Below, piece after piece: positions 21,301 to 32,073 of a stretch of DNA of 64,000 nucleotides (within the stretch, counting starts at the first letter, position 1; every line of letters begins with the position of its first letter). The stretch is from Micractinium sp. NFX-FRZ (taxonomy: Eukaryota > Chlorophyta > Trebouxiophyceae > Chlorellales > Chlorellaceae): positions 1 to 64,000 of the forward strand of contig JAPTJF010000274.1 in the NCBI GenBank assembly GCA_029339195.1, written 5' to 3'. The position numbers were made by a program, and so were the translations under genes. The notes under the pieces are model-generated. The model was not told the DNA's origin, ran no database searches, and saw nothing but the letters and a program-made list of their open reading frames with translations.

Positions 21301-21628
21301 CTTGTCATCTTCATGAGATTTGATCAGGCAGGTGGCATGCCATGCCAGAGTCACGAATTGCTTGGGTGGCACGAATCCACAACACTGACTGTGCGGTGGG
21401 TCGCACAGGGTGGGGTGCCGGCAGGGTGGCTAGGCACCTCCCGCTCGGCACCTCGCTCAATTCTACGCTCGCCCTCGCCGGCCCCTCTCGACTGGCCCCT
21501 CACACCCGCTGCACTTTCCCCCTGCCGCCTCCCACCCTGCTATGCTGCGCTCTAACTTGTGCCCCTGCCGCCTCCCGCAGGTGTTCTACCTCATCTACAA
21601 GTACACCAAGCGCAAGAGAATCCTGTGA
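15383..21628 (+). CDS. MRS2/CorA-type magnesium channel, probably organellar
   Basis: Forms Mg2+ channels in organelle inner membranes. Thirteen exons join in phase: 15383-15925, 16316-16431, 16825-16991, 17288-17401, 17785-17862, 18400-18550, 18990-19138, 19529-19773, 20118-20192, 20508-20588, 20865-20956, 21168-21234 and 21581-21628, 460 residues. The N-terminus (MQQAAAPLALACRGG... with RRRRRPAS) is Arg-rich like a plastid or mitochondrial transit peptide. Family blocks: TLRIDQAGKTRRVYVRRRDL, ARDLRxxDP-like PRDLRRVDPSL, ILLNIGGVRAVVT-like VLLNIGGVRAVVTEDK, FPFELEMLEGAL, a coiled coil ending DLLEYYLQRA, and two membrane helices separated by the GMN signature at 418-420. Exons 7-8 add an acidic/basic insert (KREEKRKQREREREREME-like and a Ser/Arg-rich piece) longer than usual. 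Exon 4's donor, at 17402, is the least certain. Several introns carry decayed copies of exon edges. Confidence 0.9.
16676..16750 (+). repeat. Copy of exon 3 acceptor and start in MRS2 intron 2
   Basis: Real exon 3 starts at 16825 after CTGTTGCTGTGCAG with CCCCACCAAGGTG. An almost identical junction, CTGTTGCTCTGCAG then CCCCACCAAGGTC, lies at 16734, 91 bases upstream. The shared part includes the pyrimidine tract CTCCCTGCCGCCCCTG. Confidence 0.85.
17730..17762. repeat. CA-type microsatellite in MRS2 intron 4
   Basis: A run of CA dinucleotides interrupted by GCG lies just upstream of the exon 5 acceptor. It is simple sequence only. Confidence 0.8.
17903..17990 (+). repeat. Copies of exon 5 end and donor in MRS2 intron 5
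   Basis: Exon 5 ends CTGATGGTGGCCACGG then GTGGGTGG (donor at 17863). TTGATGGTGGCCACGG then GTGGGTGG recurs ending at 17927 (offset 65). A weaker CTGGTGGTGGCCACCCGGCAGGTGGGCGGG copy follows near 17965-17995. Confidence 0.8.
18721..18785 (+). repeat. Decayed copy of exon 6 end in MRS2 intron 6
   Basis: GTGAGGCAGCTGTTGGTAAG followed by GGTGACGCGCAGGGGGTGGG resembles the real exon 6 end, GTGAAGCAGCTGCTGGTGGAG, with its following donor GGTGAGGCGCAGCGGGGGTG. The same intron also holds a tandem repeat of TGGCTGTGCTTTGTGTGGG near 18571 and 18630, and of GCGAGCGTCATTTGGG near 18803 and 18834. Confidence 0.65.
19205..19340 (+). repeat. Copies of exon 7 end and donor in MRS2 intron 7
   Basis: Exon 7 ends GCGCGGGAGCGGGATGCGG then GTGGGTG. 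GCGAGGAAGCGGGACGCGG then GTGGTG recurs, ending at 19235 (offset 97). Both copies are followed by GGTGGCAG.AAGGGGCAG and TTGCATGTC. A third, weaker copy (GTAGAACGGGAGGTGCGGGT) lies near 19315. Confidence 0.75.
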
Positions 21629-23111
21629 GGCCCTCGATTCATCATACCACCTTGCTGCACGCCACCACCGGCCCGTGGTGCGCCCGCACTGGTACCGACC
21701 CTGGCCCGCAGCGCACGGACAGCCCTGGCCTTGCCGGCGGCCCGACCTGGGCTGCCTGCCCCGACGACCCAGCCCCCGGCCATTGCCCCATCCCAACTCA
21801 ACTCCTAACTTGATCAGCATCAGTATTCCAAGTTGCCAGGCCACGGCACAAACAAACCCTCAAGCCCCACACCCTTGGCTCCCCCCCTCCCCTCTGCTCG
21901 CTCCTCCAGTCTGCAACGTCTCTATGCGCCCGTCGCCCTTGGGCGCCACCACCGCACCTGTTCCCTGTATTGCCCGATTTTCTCTTACCCGCATCCCTCC
22001 CCCGTCTGGCCTCAGTTGCCCGCCCCTTGCCTGCACCCTCTCTCTCCCCGCAGCCACTATCCTTCCCCCTCTGTTGGCGCCGCCGCACTTATCCCTCCCC
22101 CTCCCTGCTTCCCTGTCCCTTCTTGCCCCTTCTCCGACGCTTGCTCCTGCCGCTGCTGTGCTTGCTGAACGCACGAACCTGGGGGTGCGTGCCCCCCGCC
22201 CTCCCTCACTCCCGTCCTGTCTCTGCCCTCTCCTGGCCTGGCTGCACTTTGAGCCGATCTGTGCCTGCCAGCCGGCAGCACCCCTGCCTTGCTGGCTCCC
22301 GTACATGCGCAGCTGCATACCTGTACTGCAGTTTTTCCGTGCGCTGCACCCGCCTCTGCGTTGCGCTGCGCCACCAGTAGAAGTGAGCGGACAACAGAAG
22401 CTGAGAGCAGTGACCTCTCCAAAGTGCTGTTTCATTGGCTGTGTCGGCGTTGAAGACTACTCACCGTACGAGCTGTACCCAGGAGGCTCAGGGAAGAGGC
22501 AGTTGCCATTTGCATTCCGTGATGCGGGTGCGGCTCAGCTGTGGAAGCAGCGACAGAGATAGATGGCTCCGGTGCCGTCACGGAGTCACACGGCCTGGCA
22601 TGAATCATGTTGCACACAGAAGAACCACATACAGCGCATGCATGCAAGAAGGCATCGTGCAGTGTGTTGAGATGCTGAAATTAACTATGCATGCTGAGCG
22701 ATGGGCGCCCAGTGCTGTGGCCTGCTGTGCTAGGGCTGTCTTGTTGCCACATGGCAGCCCGTTCTGTGCATCGTGTTCATGCTGTGCTAGCGGCCTGAAC
22801 TGTGCCCACAATGGCCTGCAATTCAAGGAACATCGCAATGACGGCAGGCCTTCTGCAACCGAGAATGGAAAAGCACCACGCAAAACCTGGTAGCACTTCA
22901 ACGTCATGCTGCGCCATGCTGCACCATGCTGCACCCCGCAGCGCTGGCACCCAGCCGGTGGGTGTGCGTGCGCAGTTCCTTGTGGCGTGCTCCCCCCTTG
23001 CGCATTGTAACCCCAGATCATCCAATTGCATAGACCTGCGTCTAAGCCGTGCCAGTATCTGCTGTGAAGCCCTGGTCCCGACGGGCCACCCCGTGTTGCC
23101 CGCTGCACAAA
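21629..23111. other. Intergenic between MRS2 and the coiled-coil gene
   Basis: 1.48 kb without a supported gene. The first kilobase is pyrimidine-rich on the + strand (CCCTCC runs) and is probably MRS2 3' untranslated sequence. A single TGTAA lies at 23006-23010, about 100 bases before the next start codon. Long open frames over it are Pro/Leu-rich and look like composition artefacts. Confidence 0.45.
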
Positions 23112-25173
23112 ATGTCGATGAGCGTAGCTGCCGTGCGTGCAGCGGTGCAGCGAAGCGGAGTGCGTGATATCAATATGCTGGACGAAGAGGCAAAAGAGGC
23201 GGGCACGACGTCCAAGTGAGCGCGGCCGCGATTTTTGCAACGTTGGCCGCGCAGTTAAAGACAAACGCCGTGCCGCAGGCAGCTCACAAGTGCTGCCAGG
23301 TGGGGGAAGGCAGTGGGCGGCGCGACCAACGCCAGCGCCTGTGCCTATTTACCCTCTCATATCTGATGCCTATGCCCTCTCCTTCCTGCTGACTGGCTGC
23401 CGCCCCTGCAGGTACGCTGGGATTTGGTTCTACAAGCACGGCCGCAGCTCAAGCCTGAGCTTCTTCAGGGGCAGCCCCTCATGGAGCGCCGTGGTGCAGG
23501 CGGCGCCAGAGGCAGCAGGCACGCACGGCAGCTGTAGGGAAGGCCAGCCCTCCAGGCCCCCGCTTGTTCTCTCATTACTTTTGTTAGTGGCGTTGCAGCC
23601 CAATCGCAAGCTTGTAAATGGCGTGCATGGCCCTAGACGCATCTACCGCCCACCGCCCCCAGCCCCAGCATGCGTCGCCCCCCTCCACCCACCCGTGGCG
23701 CCCCCGGGCTGATTGGTTCTGCAGGCAAGCCTCCCAGGAAACAAGAGTACGGTGACCAGCCCTTCTTTGTGGTGCACGGCCTGGAGAGCGAGCAGGAGGC
23801 AGCGCTGGCTCACGACTACGCCACTCTCTGGCTGCGCCTGCGCAACCGAGGTGTGCATGCACGTGGTCATGCGGGCTGGGCTGCATCTTGTGCATGGCTC
23901 CCATGTGCCCTGCCAGGCTGGCAGGAGCTGTTGTGAGGAGGGCCCATGGGGGCAACAGGGGGTGCAGGCGGTGGCTCATGCTGCCCTGGCCCTGCAGCAG
24001 GGCGGCTGTACCCTGAAGGATGCCCCTCTCTCCCCCACCTGCTTCCCTGCCTGCACCGCCATACTGCAGCACTGGCACACCTCAACTACCTTGCCACCCT
24101 GCTGGCCCATGTGCTCGCCCCGCACCATTCGCGCACCCTGCCCCCCCTGCCGAGCATAACAGCAACCCCAGCCTTGCCTGCAGGCTGCACCCCGGCGGCG
24201 CTGACCAGCCAGGCCTGGAACCTGCCTGAGATGCGGCTGTGGGAGAATGCTGGGCTGCTGACGCACCTGCGCCAGTATGGCCTGGATGGGGTCAAGGTGG
24301 TGGAGAAGTACGTGAAGACAAAGGCAAGGCGGGGCAGGGGTATGGGGGGGCAGGGCAGGGGCAATAGGCCGTACGATGTAGGGCATGGGTGCTAGCACTT
24401 TTAGGTGGGGAGGCGCAGGGAGAGGCGCCTGGCCCTTACGGTAAGGTCGCCGGGAATGGCGGCGTGCCGACGTCAGAGGCAGCCGAACCTCCCACCCGGC
24501 ATCGGCTTAGTGGCCAGCCAGTCCACCAGTTGATGCCAGCCAGCAAGAGTACAGGACTCATCCATACTGGCTGGCGGCTTGGCCGCACTGACTCCATCCC
24601 TGCCCCTGCCCCTATCCCACCCTGCGCACCCGTACCCCTGCCCCCCTGCAGGTGCGCGACCAGCTGCCCACGCTGGCAGAGAAGGGGCTGCTGCCCAAGA
24701 AGCGGGCACAGCAGCTGAAGCAGCAGCAAAAGCGGCACGAGGAGTGGCTGGCGGAGGTGCACGGGCGGCGGTATGGTGGGCAGGCGAAGGCAAAGGCAAA
24801 GGCGAAACCGGCACGGCGAGCGGCAGCGCCCGCGGCCCGCATGACTAAGCAGGAGCGGTCACAGCGGGCGGCGGAGATCCTTCCGCAGCAGGCACAGCGG
24901 CAGGATAAGCGGGAGAAGCAGGCACAGAGGGAGGCGCGGGCGGAGGCAAAGCGGGCGGAAGCGCAGGAGCGAGCGGTGCAGGCCAATGTTGCAGAGCAGC
25001 AACGCAAGGCAACGGAGCTGAAGCAGCGGCGGGTTGAGAAGGAGCAGCACGAGGCGGCGGCCCGCCAGCGGCAGGCTGCAGATGTATTGATAAGCAGCCA
25101 GGCGCAGAAGCGGCAGCGGCTGGAGCGCCAGGCGCGGCGCGGCGGCAAGCGGCTGGCCCCACAGTCTGCCTAG
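23112..25173 (+). CDS. Basic coiled-coil protein of unknown function
   Basis: I do not recognise the family. Five exons join in phase: 23112-23215, 23412-23533, 23725-23850, 24184-24323 and 24652-25173, 337 residues. The middle part looks conserved and folded: QPFFVVHGLESEQEAALAHD, then TSQAWNLPEMRLWENAGLLT, HLRQYGLDGVKVVEKYVKTK and VRDQLPTLAEKGLLPKKRAQ. The last 150 residues are a charged helix rich in Gln, Lys, Arg and Ala (KQAQREARAEAKRAEAQERA), probably a coiled coil that could bind nucleic acid. The fourth intron has a GC donor (AAAG then GCAAGG). The second exon's end is the weakest part of the model: it was chosen because a donor there restores phase, and its residues look less protein-like. 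An ATG at 23118 is an alternative start two codons on. Confidence 0.6.
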
Positions 25174-25814
25174 GAGCTGGGACAGGCTGGCGCTGGCGCC
25201 GCACGTTGTGTTGTGGCCTGCCAGGGCAGGGCAGGGTGGCAGCAACAGACACCCTTAGCCCCCGTGCCCACCCCCGCCCAGCCCGCAGCAGCAGCAGCAA
25301 GCCCCGCTGCCTTGGGTTTGCTCATTTTCCACAGCCTGCTTCCCGGTGCGCTGCTGCTTCTCTCGTTTGCCTATCCTGCGCCCCTTGCCCCCGTTGCCCG
25401 CATGGATTGCTACTTGCCATGGTGCGATGCACGCAGCGCTCGTCAACACATATTACATTTTTCTTTTACAAAGTAGTCAGATGTGAAATAAGGTTCACGT
25501 TATGGACGAGTTAGGGTTGCATTACAGGGTAGGCAGGTGTGTGGGCTCTCGGCGCACGGCCGACAGCGGCTGGCGGTCTTAGTCTGCCTCGCCGCCCCCG
25601 CTGCCCTCCTCCTCCTCCTTCCTCGTCCATCCGCCTCCTTGCTGCCATCCTTGCTCTCGCTGCCACTGTGCTCGCCTTCATCATTGCTGCCTTTGCCCGG
25701 GCCGCCGCGGCTGTCGACGCTCTCACGCTCTAACTGCCGCTGCCCGCACCCTCCGCCGCCGCCTGCCGCTGCCCCAACCGCCGCTGCTGTCCCCTCTCAT
25801 GTTGGCGCCCCGCC
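25174..25814. other. Intergenic, convergent 3' ends
   Basis: 3' untranslated sequence of the coiled-coil gene and the F-box gene on the other strand. It is CCGCC/CTC-rich near 25580-25800. No gene is supported. Confidence 0.45.
25453..25470 (-). promoter_or_regulatory. Putative polyadenylation signals TGTAA x2 (F-box gene)
   Basis: TTACA at 25453-25457 and 25466-25470, plus a further one at 25522-25526, read TGTAA on the minus strand. They lie about 290-360 bases after the stop codon of the minus-strand F-box gene. Confidence 0.45.
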
Positions 25815-28052
25815 CTAGTCTTCATCCTCGCTGCTGCTGCTCTCCTCCTCACTGCTGTCCAAGTACTCGCTCAAATCCACGTCGACGCCCCTCAGGTTGC
25901 GCATCAAGAGCTTCACCAGCCCCGCGTCAGGCCTGGCGATGTCATAAAGGCTCAAGCGTGCCAGCTGATGCTGCCCACGCAGCACGCGCAGCATGGCGTC
26001 AACATCGCCACGTGTCAGCTCCAGCTGCTCGTTTCCGTCCAACTTCAGCTTGCGCAGGCAGGTTGCGGCGGCAAGCGCGGGCGGCAGGCGCCGCAGCGCC
26101 CCGCGGCTGACCGTCAGCCGCTGCAGGCCTGCAGCAGGGAGTGGTAGCAGGCATCGGCGGGCAGGCTGAGAGGCATGGCAATGCAGCATCAAGAGCACCC
26201 AAGATGCGGAGGTGGCACCAGGCAGGGGGCACCAGGCTGCCCCCAGCCTCCCCGCTGCGGATTGCCCAGCACCTGCCAGCCATTGCCAGCCACCCTCCAA
26301 CATTGCCAGCCCGAGTAGCAGCCTTCAAGGGGCCCCAACGCACGCACCTGCCAGGTAGGGCCCTGCCGGCAGCTCGGCCAGGGGGTGCCCGCTGAGCTTC
26401 AGGGCAGTGAGCGTGGTGCAAGCGACCAGGCAGGGCGGCAGCTCTGCCAGGCCACCGCCCTCACTGACGGTGCATGCCAGCTCAGCAAGCTGTGGGGTTT
26501 GAGCCATCAGCGCCGTCAGAGCTGCCCGCAGGCCGCCGCCGGCGGTGGCGTCGCCGCCGGCGGTGCAGGAGCGCAGGCGCAGCGTGCGCAGCGGGGCCAG
26601 GTGGGCGCACCCCGCCAGGTCAGCGGGGGCGCCCAGATGGCAGTCGTGCAGCTCCAGCACTGCCAGCGGGGCGCTGCCAGCTGGCAACAGGCTGGACAGC
26701 AGCGTGCTCAGCGCCGGCATACGGAGCGCGCCAATGACCACCAGTGTGCCGCCGCCGCCGGCTGCCTCAGCCTTGGGCGGGGCGTACCGGCATGACTCCA
26801 TGTCCACCCCTGCAACCTGCGCAACGGAAGTGGGGCAGCGCCTGCCTGCTGAGCTTAGCAACTGGCAGCCAAGACGCCGCTTGCCACCAGCCCCCCACAC
26901 TCAGGCCGCATTACGGTGGGCAGCTTTCGGCGGTCCTTCCATCCCAGGCCACCACACCCTCAGCCCACCTGTCCCACCCACCTGAAAGGTTCCGTCGCTG
27001 CGGTGGAATTCAAAGCTGTGCAGCCGCCCCTGGAAGCACGCCAGGTCTGGCGGCTGCAGCTGCCCCTCCGCAGGTTCCCAAGGGTTGCCCTCCTCACACA
27101 GCACCAGGCAGCGCAGCGCCGCCAGCGCCGTCAGCCCCTGCACCGGCTGCGCAGGCACGGGCGCCTGCGACACCACCTCCAGCCGTGTGAGGTGCGGCAG
27201 CTGCGGCGCAGCTGCCAGGAGGCCGCCGGGCGGTGAGGCCGGGCCGTGCGTGGTGACCAACTCCCGCAGCGAGGTGAGCTGGGCGATGGCGGTCAGTAGC
27301 GGGGGCGCCAGCAGCCAAAAGGTGTGGAGCTGCAGGCCGGTGAGGCGCGAGAGGGCGGCCAGCGCGGGCAGCCCCTCGGGCGGCAGCTCTGTGAAGTTTT
27401 GCAGCTCCAGGCGTTGCAGCGCAGCGGGGCGCAGCAGCGCCAGGAAGTCGGCCAGGCGCGAGCACACGGGGCGCGGCGGCACGATGGGTGCCGGCACCCC
27501 CCACGCACGAAACACAAAGGTTGTGACCAGCGGCGCGGCCAGCGCCAGCTGGGCCAGCTGGGCATGGAAGAAGGCGGGCCAGCGCTGGTCCGGGAGGAGG
27601 CGCAGGCGGAGGAGCGGAGGCGCGAAGGTGGCCCAGAGTTCGGGGGAGGCGTAAAAGGCGGCACGCCAGCGCTTGCACACGCGCGTCAGCGCATCCCTGC
27701 AGGGAGGGCAGTTGGGGAGCTGACTGTGACTGCCGTGGCTGGGCGGCGGCAGGCAAGGAGTGCAGGCAGACGGGCGGGTGGGCCTGGGCGCGGCAGGGCT
27801 GGCGGCGGACGGCGGAGACCGGCCAGGCCAGGCCCTGATGGTGAAATGCACATAGCGAGCATGAGATGTATCCCTCGCTAGTGTTGATCACATGAACTGG
27901 TGGGCCCCTAATACCTCTGCCTGATGCCCAGCTGGGTCTCACCCGTGCCGCCGCCCAGCGGCGGCCAGCACCCCTGCAAGGAGGGCATCCGGGAGGTCGT
28001 CCATGTGCGCTTGCACCGCTTGTGCGCGTGCCTGGGCGCGTGTCCTAGCCAT
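25815..28052 (-). CDS. F-box-like / leucine-rich-repeat protein
   Basis: Probable substrate adaptor of an SCF ubiquitin ligase. Four exons on the minus strand: 28052-27943, 27696-26982, 26816-26348 and 26128-25815, 535 residues. An F-box-like start (HMDDLPDALLAGVLAAAG, then ALTRVCKRWRAAFYASPELW) is split by the first intron. Irregular Leu-rich repeats follow over most of the rest, for example LQRLELQNFTELPPEGLPAL, LAVLELHDCHLGAPADL, LRTLRLRSC and LRKLKLDGNEQL. The C-terminus is acidic and Ser-rich (EYLDSSEEESSSSEDED). The F-box match is weak in its second half, so the SCF role is an inference. It resembles the larger F-box/LRR gene at 32074-39225 in general design only. Confidence 0.75.
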
Positions 28053-28919
28053 GGCGTGCGGTCGGCGGGTCGCCCGCAAGAGTCCGGAGGGTGAAGGGCA
28101 GAGGTGGTGGGAGCAGGGTTTGCGAAGAACGCGGGAGGCTCCCTGGCAGGCAATTCGGTCGTGAGGAAGGCGATGGGACAAGTCGCAAGGGGCGAAACGA
28201 GGTACATGCACGTGGGGCCCATGGGGCAGGACATCCGGGATTGGCGGCAGGCTCAGGGCATCAAGGATTTGGGGAGCCCGGCCCAACTTATCACTGATCC
28301 CCTCGCATTCTGTGGTGGAATAGCACGTGGAGGGGTTTCAAAACCTTTTTGTATGCCCTGCAATCACTGCCACCCCTAGGGCGCACATGCATCAAGTTGC
28401 ACTTGGGCAGCCGGCTGCACTTCAACATTGTGTTCTGACCGCTGTCCACACTCAATCGGCCACACTTGTAAGCAATGGCACGGAGTGGGATGTTTCACCA
28501 TTACCAGAAGGTATGACATGCCTGTGTTGCTGACTGCCTCTTGTGCCCGGCAGACCTCGACCCGCTGCCGCCCAACCACTGCCACTCGCCTGCCACTCGC
28601 GTTTTGTGCGCTTCTTGTTGTTCAGCGGGCAGAGGCGCATGGGCTTTGAGAAGTGATCACGTATTTGTCCTTGAGCTGAAAACTGCAGCAGAACACTGGC
28701 CTAGGCCGAGCGCCGTGCAGTGCAGCAGGCGCCGTGCAGCGCAGGGCGGCAACGCCAGCAGCCGTCCCGCTGTGCTGCCGCCGCATCCCTGGCCGGCCAC
28801 ATTGGGAGCCTTGCGGCTCGCGGCGGCGTGGATCACTGACGCATTTCAGTGTTTGACTGTCAGGGGTCTGCTGGGCAAAGAAGAGTGCAAGGAGCAGGCA
28901 GCGGCGCCACATTTTAGCC
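28053..28919. other. Divergent intergenic region, F-box gene / derlin
   Basis: 867 bases with the promoters of two divergent genes. No supported coding sequence. A TGTAA at 28467-28471 has no obvious gene to serve. Confidence 0.45.
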
Positions 28920-31418
28920 ATGCCGCCTCGGCAGGGGGAAGTTCGCGGCGTGCAGGACCGGTGAGTGAACTCTTAAAATATCGAGCTGCCGCCGCGTTTC
29001 ACCGCTGCTCGTTCACCGGCGCCCGCTCTGGCAGCCCGCTCACAGCCCGCTCCCCACGCCTCCCCGTCTGGCAGCGGCGCGGCGGATTGGTACCATGCGC
29101 TGCCGCCCATCACCAAGGCGCTGCTGACGGTGTACTTGGCGTCGGGGCTGGCGGCGTGGGCGGGCATACTGCCGCTGAAGTTCCTCTATCACGACTGGCG
29201 CCTCGTCTTCAAGCGCGTGCCAGAGGTGGGCAGCACCATCTACTGCTAGTTGTGGCAGTGCCAGTGCGCCTGGATGCTGCCTAGGAGGGCACGTAGGCTG
29301 GGAACGGCCGCGGCCACAGGCGCCTGCACCCACCTGGGAGCGCTGCGGCTGCCTGCCAACCTGGCTGCTGCTCGCCGCCCGCTGCAGGTCTGGCGGCTGC
29401 TCACCAACTTCACATTCCTTGGCAAGCCCAGCCTCCCGTGGCTCTTCCAGCTCATCTGGCTGTGAGTGGCGCCGATGGGGCGGGGGGCACGGCTGAGCCC
29501 GCTGGGGCGTGACTCCGCACATGCAGTGGCTGCACCTGCCAGACGGCACAGGCCTGGGCCTCCCTCCCCGCTGTCCTCTACATCAATGTGTGCCACCCCA
29601 CACACACATCTGCGCAGCTGGCACCGCCCTCCTGCATGCCGTCTTGTCTGCCGCAGTCCCGCCTCTTTGCACATCTTCTTCCAGCAGCGTGACATGTGGC
29701 GTCCATTCTGGGATCTCAGTGATGCGTTCACCACATCACATGCCTGCATGTGTGCCCCTGCAGCGTCACGTACGGCGGCAGCTATGAGCAGGCCAAGTTT
29801 GCTGGCAACACGGCCGACGGCATTGTCATGCTGTTTGTGGGCCTCTCCACATGCATGGTGCGCCAGCTCAGCCGGGCTGCGGCTGGGTGCCGAGTTGTTG
29901 GGTGCTGGGGCCCGCGTCTGTAACGCTGCCTTTTTGTGCCGCCACTGGCGTGCCGGCGACAGCATCATGCTGTCCCGCGCACGGCAGCGCGTGGATGCTC
30001 TACCTGGGAATGCAGCAGGGCGGCAACGCTGTTTGTTGCTGGGATGCTGGAAGCTGCCTGCCCTCGGCCCGCCTGCGCCCCACCCCCGCCGCCGCCGCCC
30101 GACTCCATGCCCCGTGCCGCCTCCCTGCTGACTGGCCCACCCTGTCCTTCCGCCCGTGCCTTCTCTTCCACTCCTCACCCCCGCTGTGTGTCGCAGTCCC
30201 TCGACTTCCTCTCCTGGCTGTGCTCCGGCTTCATCCCCCCCGTCTTCTCCAGCTACTTCCACTCCTCCGCCATCGTCTTCCAGTTCATGTACCTGTGGAG
30301 CAGGCAGAACCCCAACGCAAACGTGAGCGCGGTGTGCGGAGTTGCCAGGGACCCCAACGTTTGCACGCCTATGACAACATGAACATCGCCAGAAACTGCA
30401 AGCAAACGCAAGCATCGTGTGGGTGCTGCCGGGGCCCTGCGCATGCGCACACACACCACACACGTGTTGGCGCTGGGACGGCAGGGCTTTGGCGGGGGGC
30501 TCGTTGCTGTGAGGGCGGCTCCGCGGCTTCCACTGCGTGTAATTCACTCGCATTGGAGTCCTAACACGAGCGGGATCGTCATATGGGCATAAGCCCCCAA
30601 TGAGCTCTCCATTCCCGCCACACCACACTGACAGTGCCGCTCCGCCCCCGCCCCCCTTTCTTTGTATGTTCTTTGTGCAGGTGAGCCTGTACGGCTTCAT
30701 CAAGCTGATGGGCAAGCACCTGCCCTTTGCCTTTTTGGCGCTGGACCTGCTGATGGGCGGGGATGTGTGGAGCGACATGCTGGGCATCCTCATGGGACAC
30801 ATGTGAGCCCGCCTGCCTGCTGGGGGTGCGTCTGGCTCTTATTTGACATAATGACCTGTTGGTGGGGGCAGGGATGTGTGGAGCGACCCGCTGGGCGGCT
30901 TGCGGCATCCTCAAGGGCCACACGTGAGGCTGCTGGCTTTCAGCATTGTGGTGTGCGGCGGCGTGCCTGTGCGCCTTCACTCCATCTTTGTAACGCGCCT
31001 GTGGTGGCTCGTCGTGCCTGGTGCATGTGCTGCACTGCTCGTCAAGACCCTCTGTCTTGTTGTGCGTGTGTGCTGCAGGTGCCGGCTCCTCACAGAGGTG
31101 TGCCTCCTTTCTATGCTGCCCCCAACAGCTCCCCACCTTCCCCCAAACTTCTCGCTGCAGGTGCTGGTTCCTCACCGAGGTGTGCCCCCCCAACATCTCC
31201 CCACCTTCCCTGCAACTTCTCCCTGCAGGTACTGGTTCCTCACCGAGGTGTATCCAGTGGCCAGCGGGCGCCACGTGGTGCGCACCCCCGTCTGGCTGTC
31301 GCGCTTCTGCCTGCAGCACCGAATCGGGCGGGTGCCCATCCAGGCCGTCAACCCCGTCAACCCAAGCGACGTCGGCTTCCGCGCCTTCCAGGGCCGCGGC
31401 CGCCGGCTGGGCGAGTAG
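28920..31418 (+). CDS. Derlin (Der1-like) ER membrane protein
   Basis: Rhomboid-like pseudoprotease that helps retrotranslocate misfolded proteins from the ER for degradation. Seven exons: 28920-28960, 29075-29225, 29388-29461, 29764-29857, 30197-30322, 30681-30802 and 31229-31418, 265 residues. Family marks: DWYHALPPITKALLTVYLAS, VWRLLTNFTFLGKPSLPWLF, the F.GNTAD turn (AKFAGNTADGIVMLF), FMYLWSRQNPNANVSLYGF and the last helix block with DMLGILMGHMYWFLTEVYP. The N-terminal 18 residues are polar and differ from animal derlins. There is no catalytic Ser/His pair, as expected for a derlin. Exon 6 ends AT and exon 7 supplies G, giving GHMYWF. Partial copies of exon 6's end and exon 7's start sit in the last intron. 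Confidence 0.92.
30866..30930 (+). repeat. Copy of derlin exon 6 end and donor
   Basis: GGATGTGTGGAGCGAC, part of exon 6 at 30761, recurs at 30872 (offset 111). The copy continues through a diverged CTGGGC...GGCATCCTCA block to GGGCCACACGTGAGG, matching the real GGGACACATGTGAGC donor. Confidence 0.85.
31062..31228 (+). repeat. Two copies of derlin exon 7 acceptor and start
   Basis: The real exon begins at 31229: CTGCAG then GTACTGGTTCCTCACCGAGG. Copies begin at 31079 (CTGCAG then GTGCCGGCTCCTCACAGAGG) and 31161 (CTGCAG then GTGCTGGTTCCTCACCGAGG). Offsets are 82 and 68 bases. Each copy is preceded by a CCCCACCTTCCC...CTTCTC tract. Confidence 0.9.
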
Positions 31419-32073
31419 GGGTGCAGGCGGCGGGGCGGGGTGCTGTGAGGCAAGTGGAGCGGCGGGGCATGCGGAGGGGTGCAACGCGGCGCAGCCCTTG
31501 AGCCAAGGCTGGCCGGCTGTGCCTGTTGAGTGTCACCGGTCCAGCGACTGTTCGCGACTGCAACCTCTCTGCCTCTCTCCCGCGCGCGCTCCTTTTTCTT
31601 GCTTCGTCTCACCTCACCAGACACACCCAATTTTAACAGTCCTACTGCTTTCATCAGTTCATAGCCACAACACCGAAGTGGGAAAAGGAAGAGAAGGGGC
31701 AGATGAAAATGTCAAGCGATGAAAGAGCTGCGCATGCAGGCGGGGTGTAAACATAAAGAAGCATTGCACCGCTTGCGCTGCTGCGCCAGCGGTGCAATTT
31801 CAACACGCCCAATGGCGGCCGTGTCCCCTGGCATGGGGGTGAGCGGGGAGGCCAGCAGGCGCTGCCTGCAGGGGCCACACAACGCGGCCAGTCGGGCGCT
31901 CCGTGCTTCCGCCGTATGGCCTGGCGGCGGCACCGGTCTGGCCTGCTCAACGCCGGTCACATAACTGGCGCCACATGGTAGGGTGGGGGGAGGGTTGGGG
32001 GAGGGAGGGGGGGAGGAGGCAGCTGAGCTCCAGGGGCGGAGCTGAGCTCACTCTTGGCTCCGGGCTGGCCTGC
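31419..32073. other. Intergenic, convergent 3' ends
   Basis: 3' untranslated sequence of derlin (+) and the 17-exon F-box gene (-). It includes a purine-rich GGAGGGAGGGGGGAGG run near 31985-32020. No gene is supported. Confidence 0.45.
31746..31750 (+). promoter_or_regulatory. Putative polyadenylation signal TGTAA (derlin)
   Basis: TGTAA in GGGGTGTAAACATAAAG, 328 bases after the derlin stop codon. It is the first such element on this strand. Confidence 0.5.

Noticed and set aside
21342..22562. 406-codon plus-strand open frame after the MRS2 gene
   Set aside because: Pro/Leu/Ser-rich, starts inside an MRS2 intron and runs through its last exon into pyrimidine-rich 3' sequence. No family resemblance.
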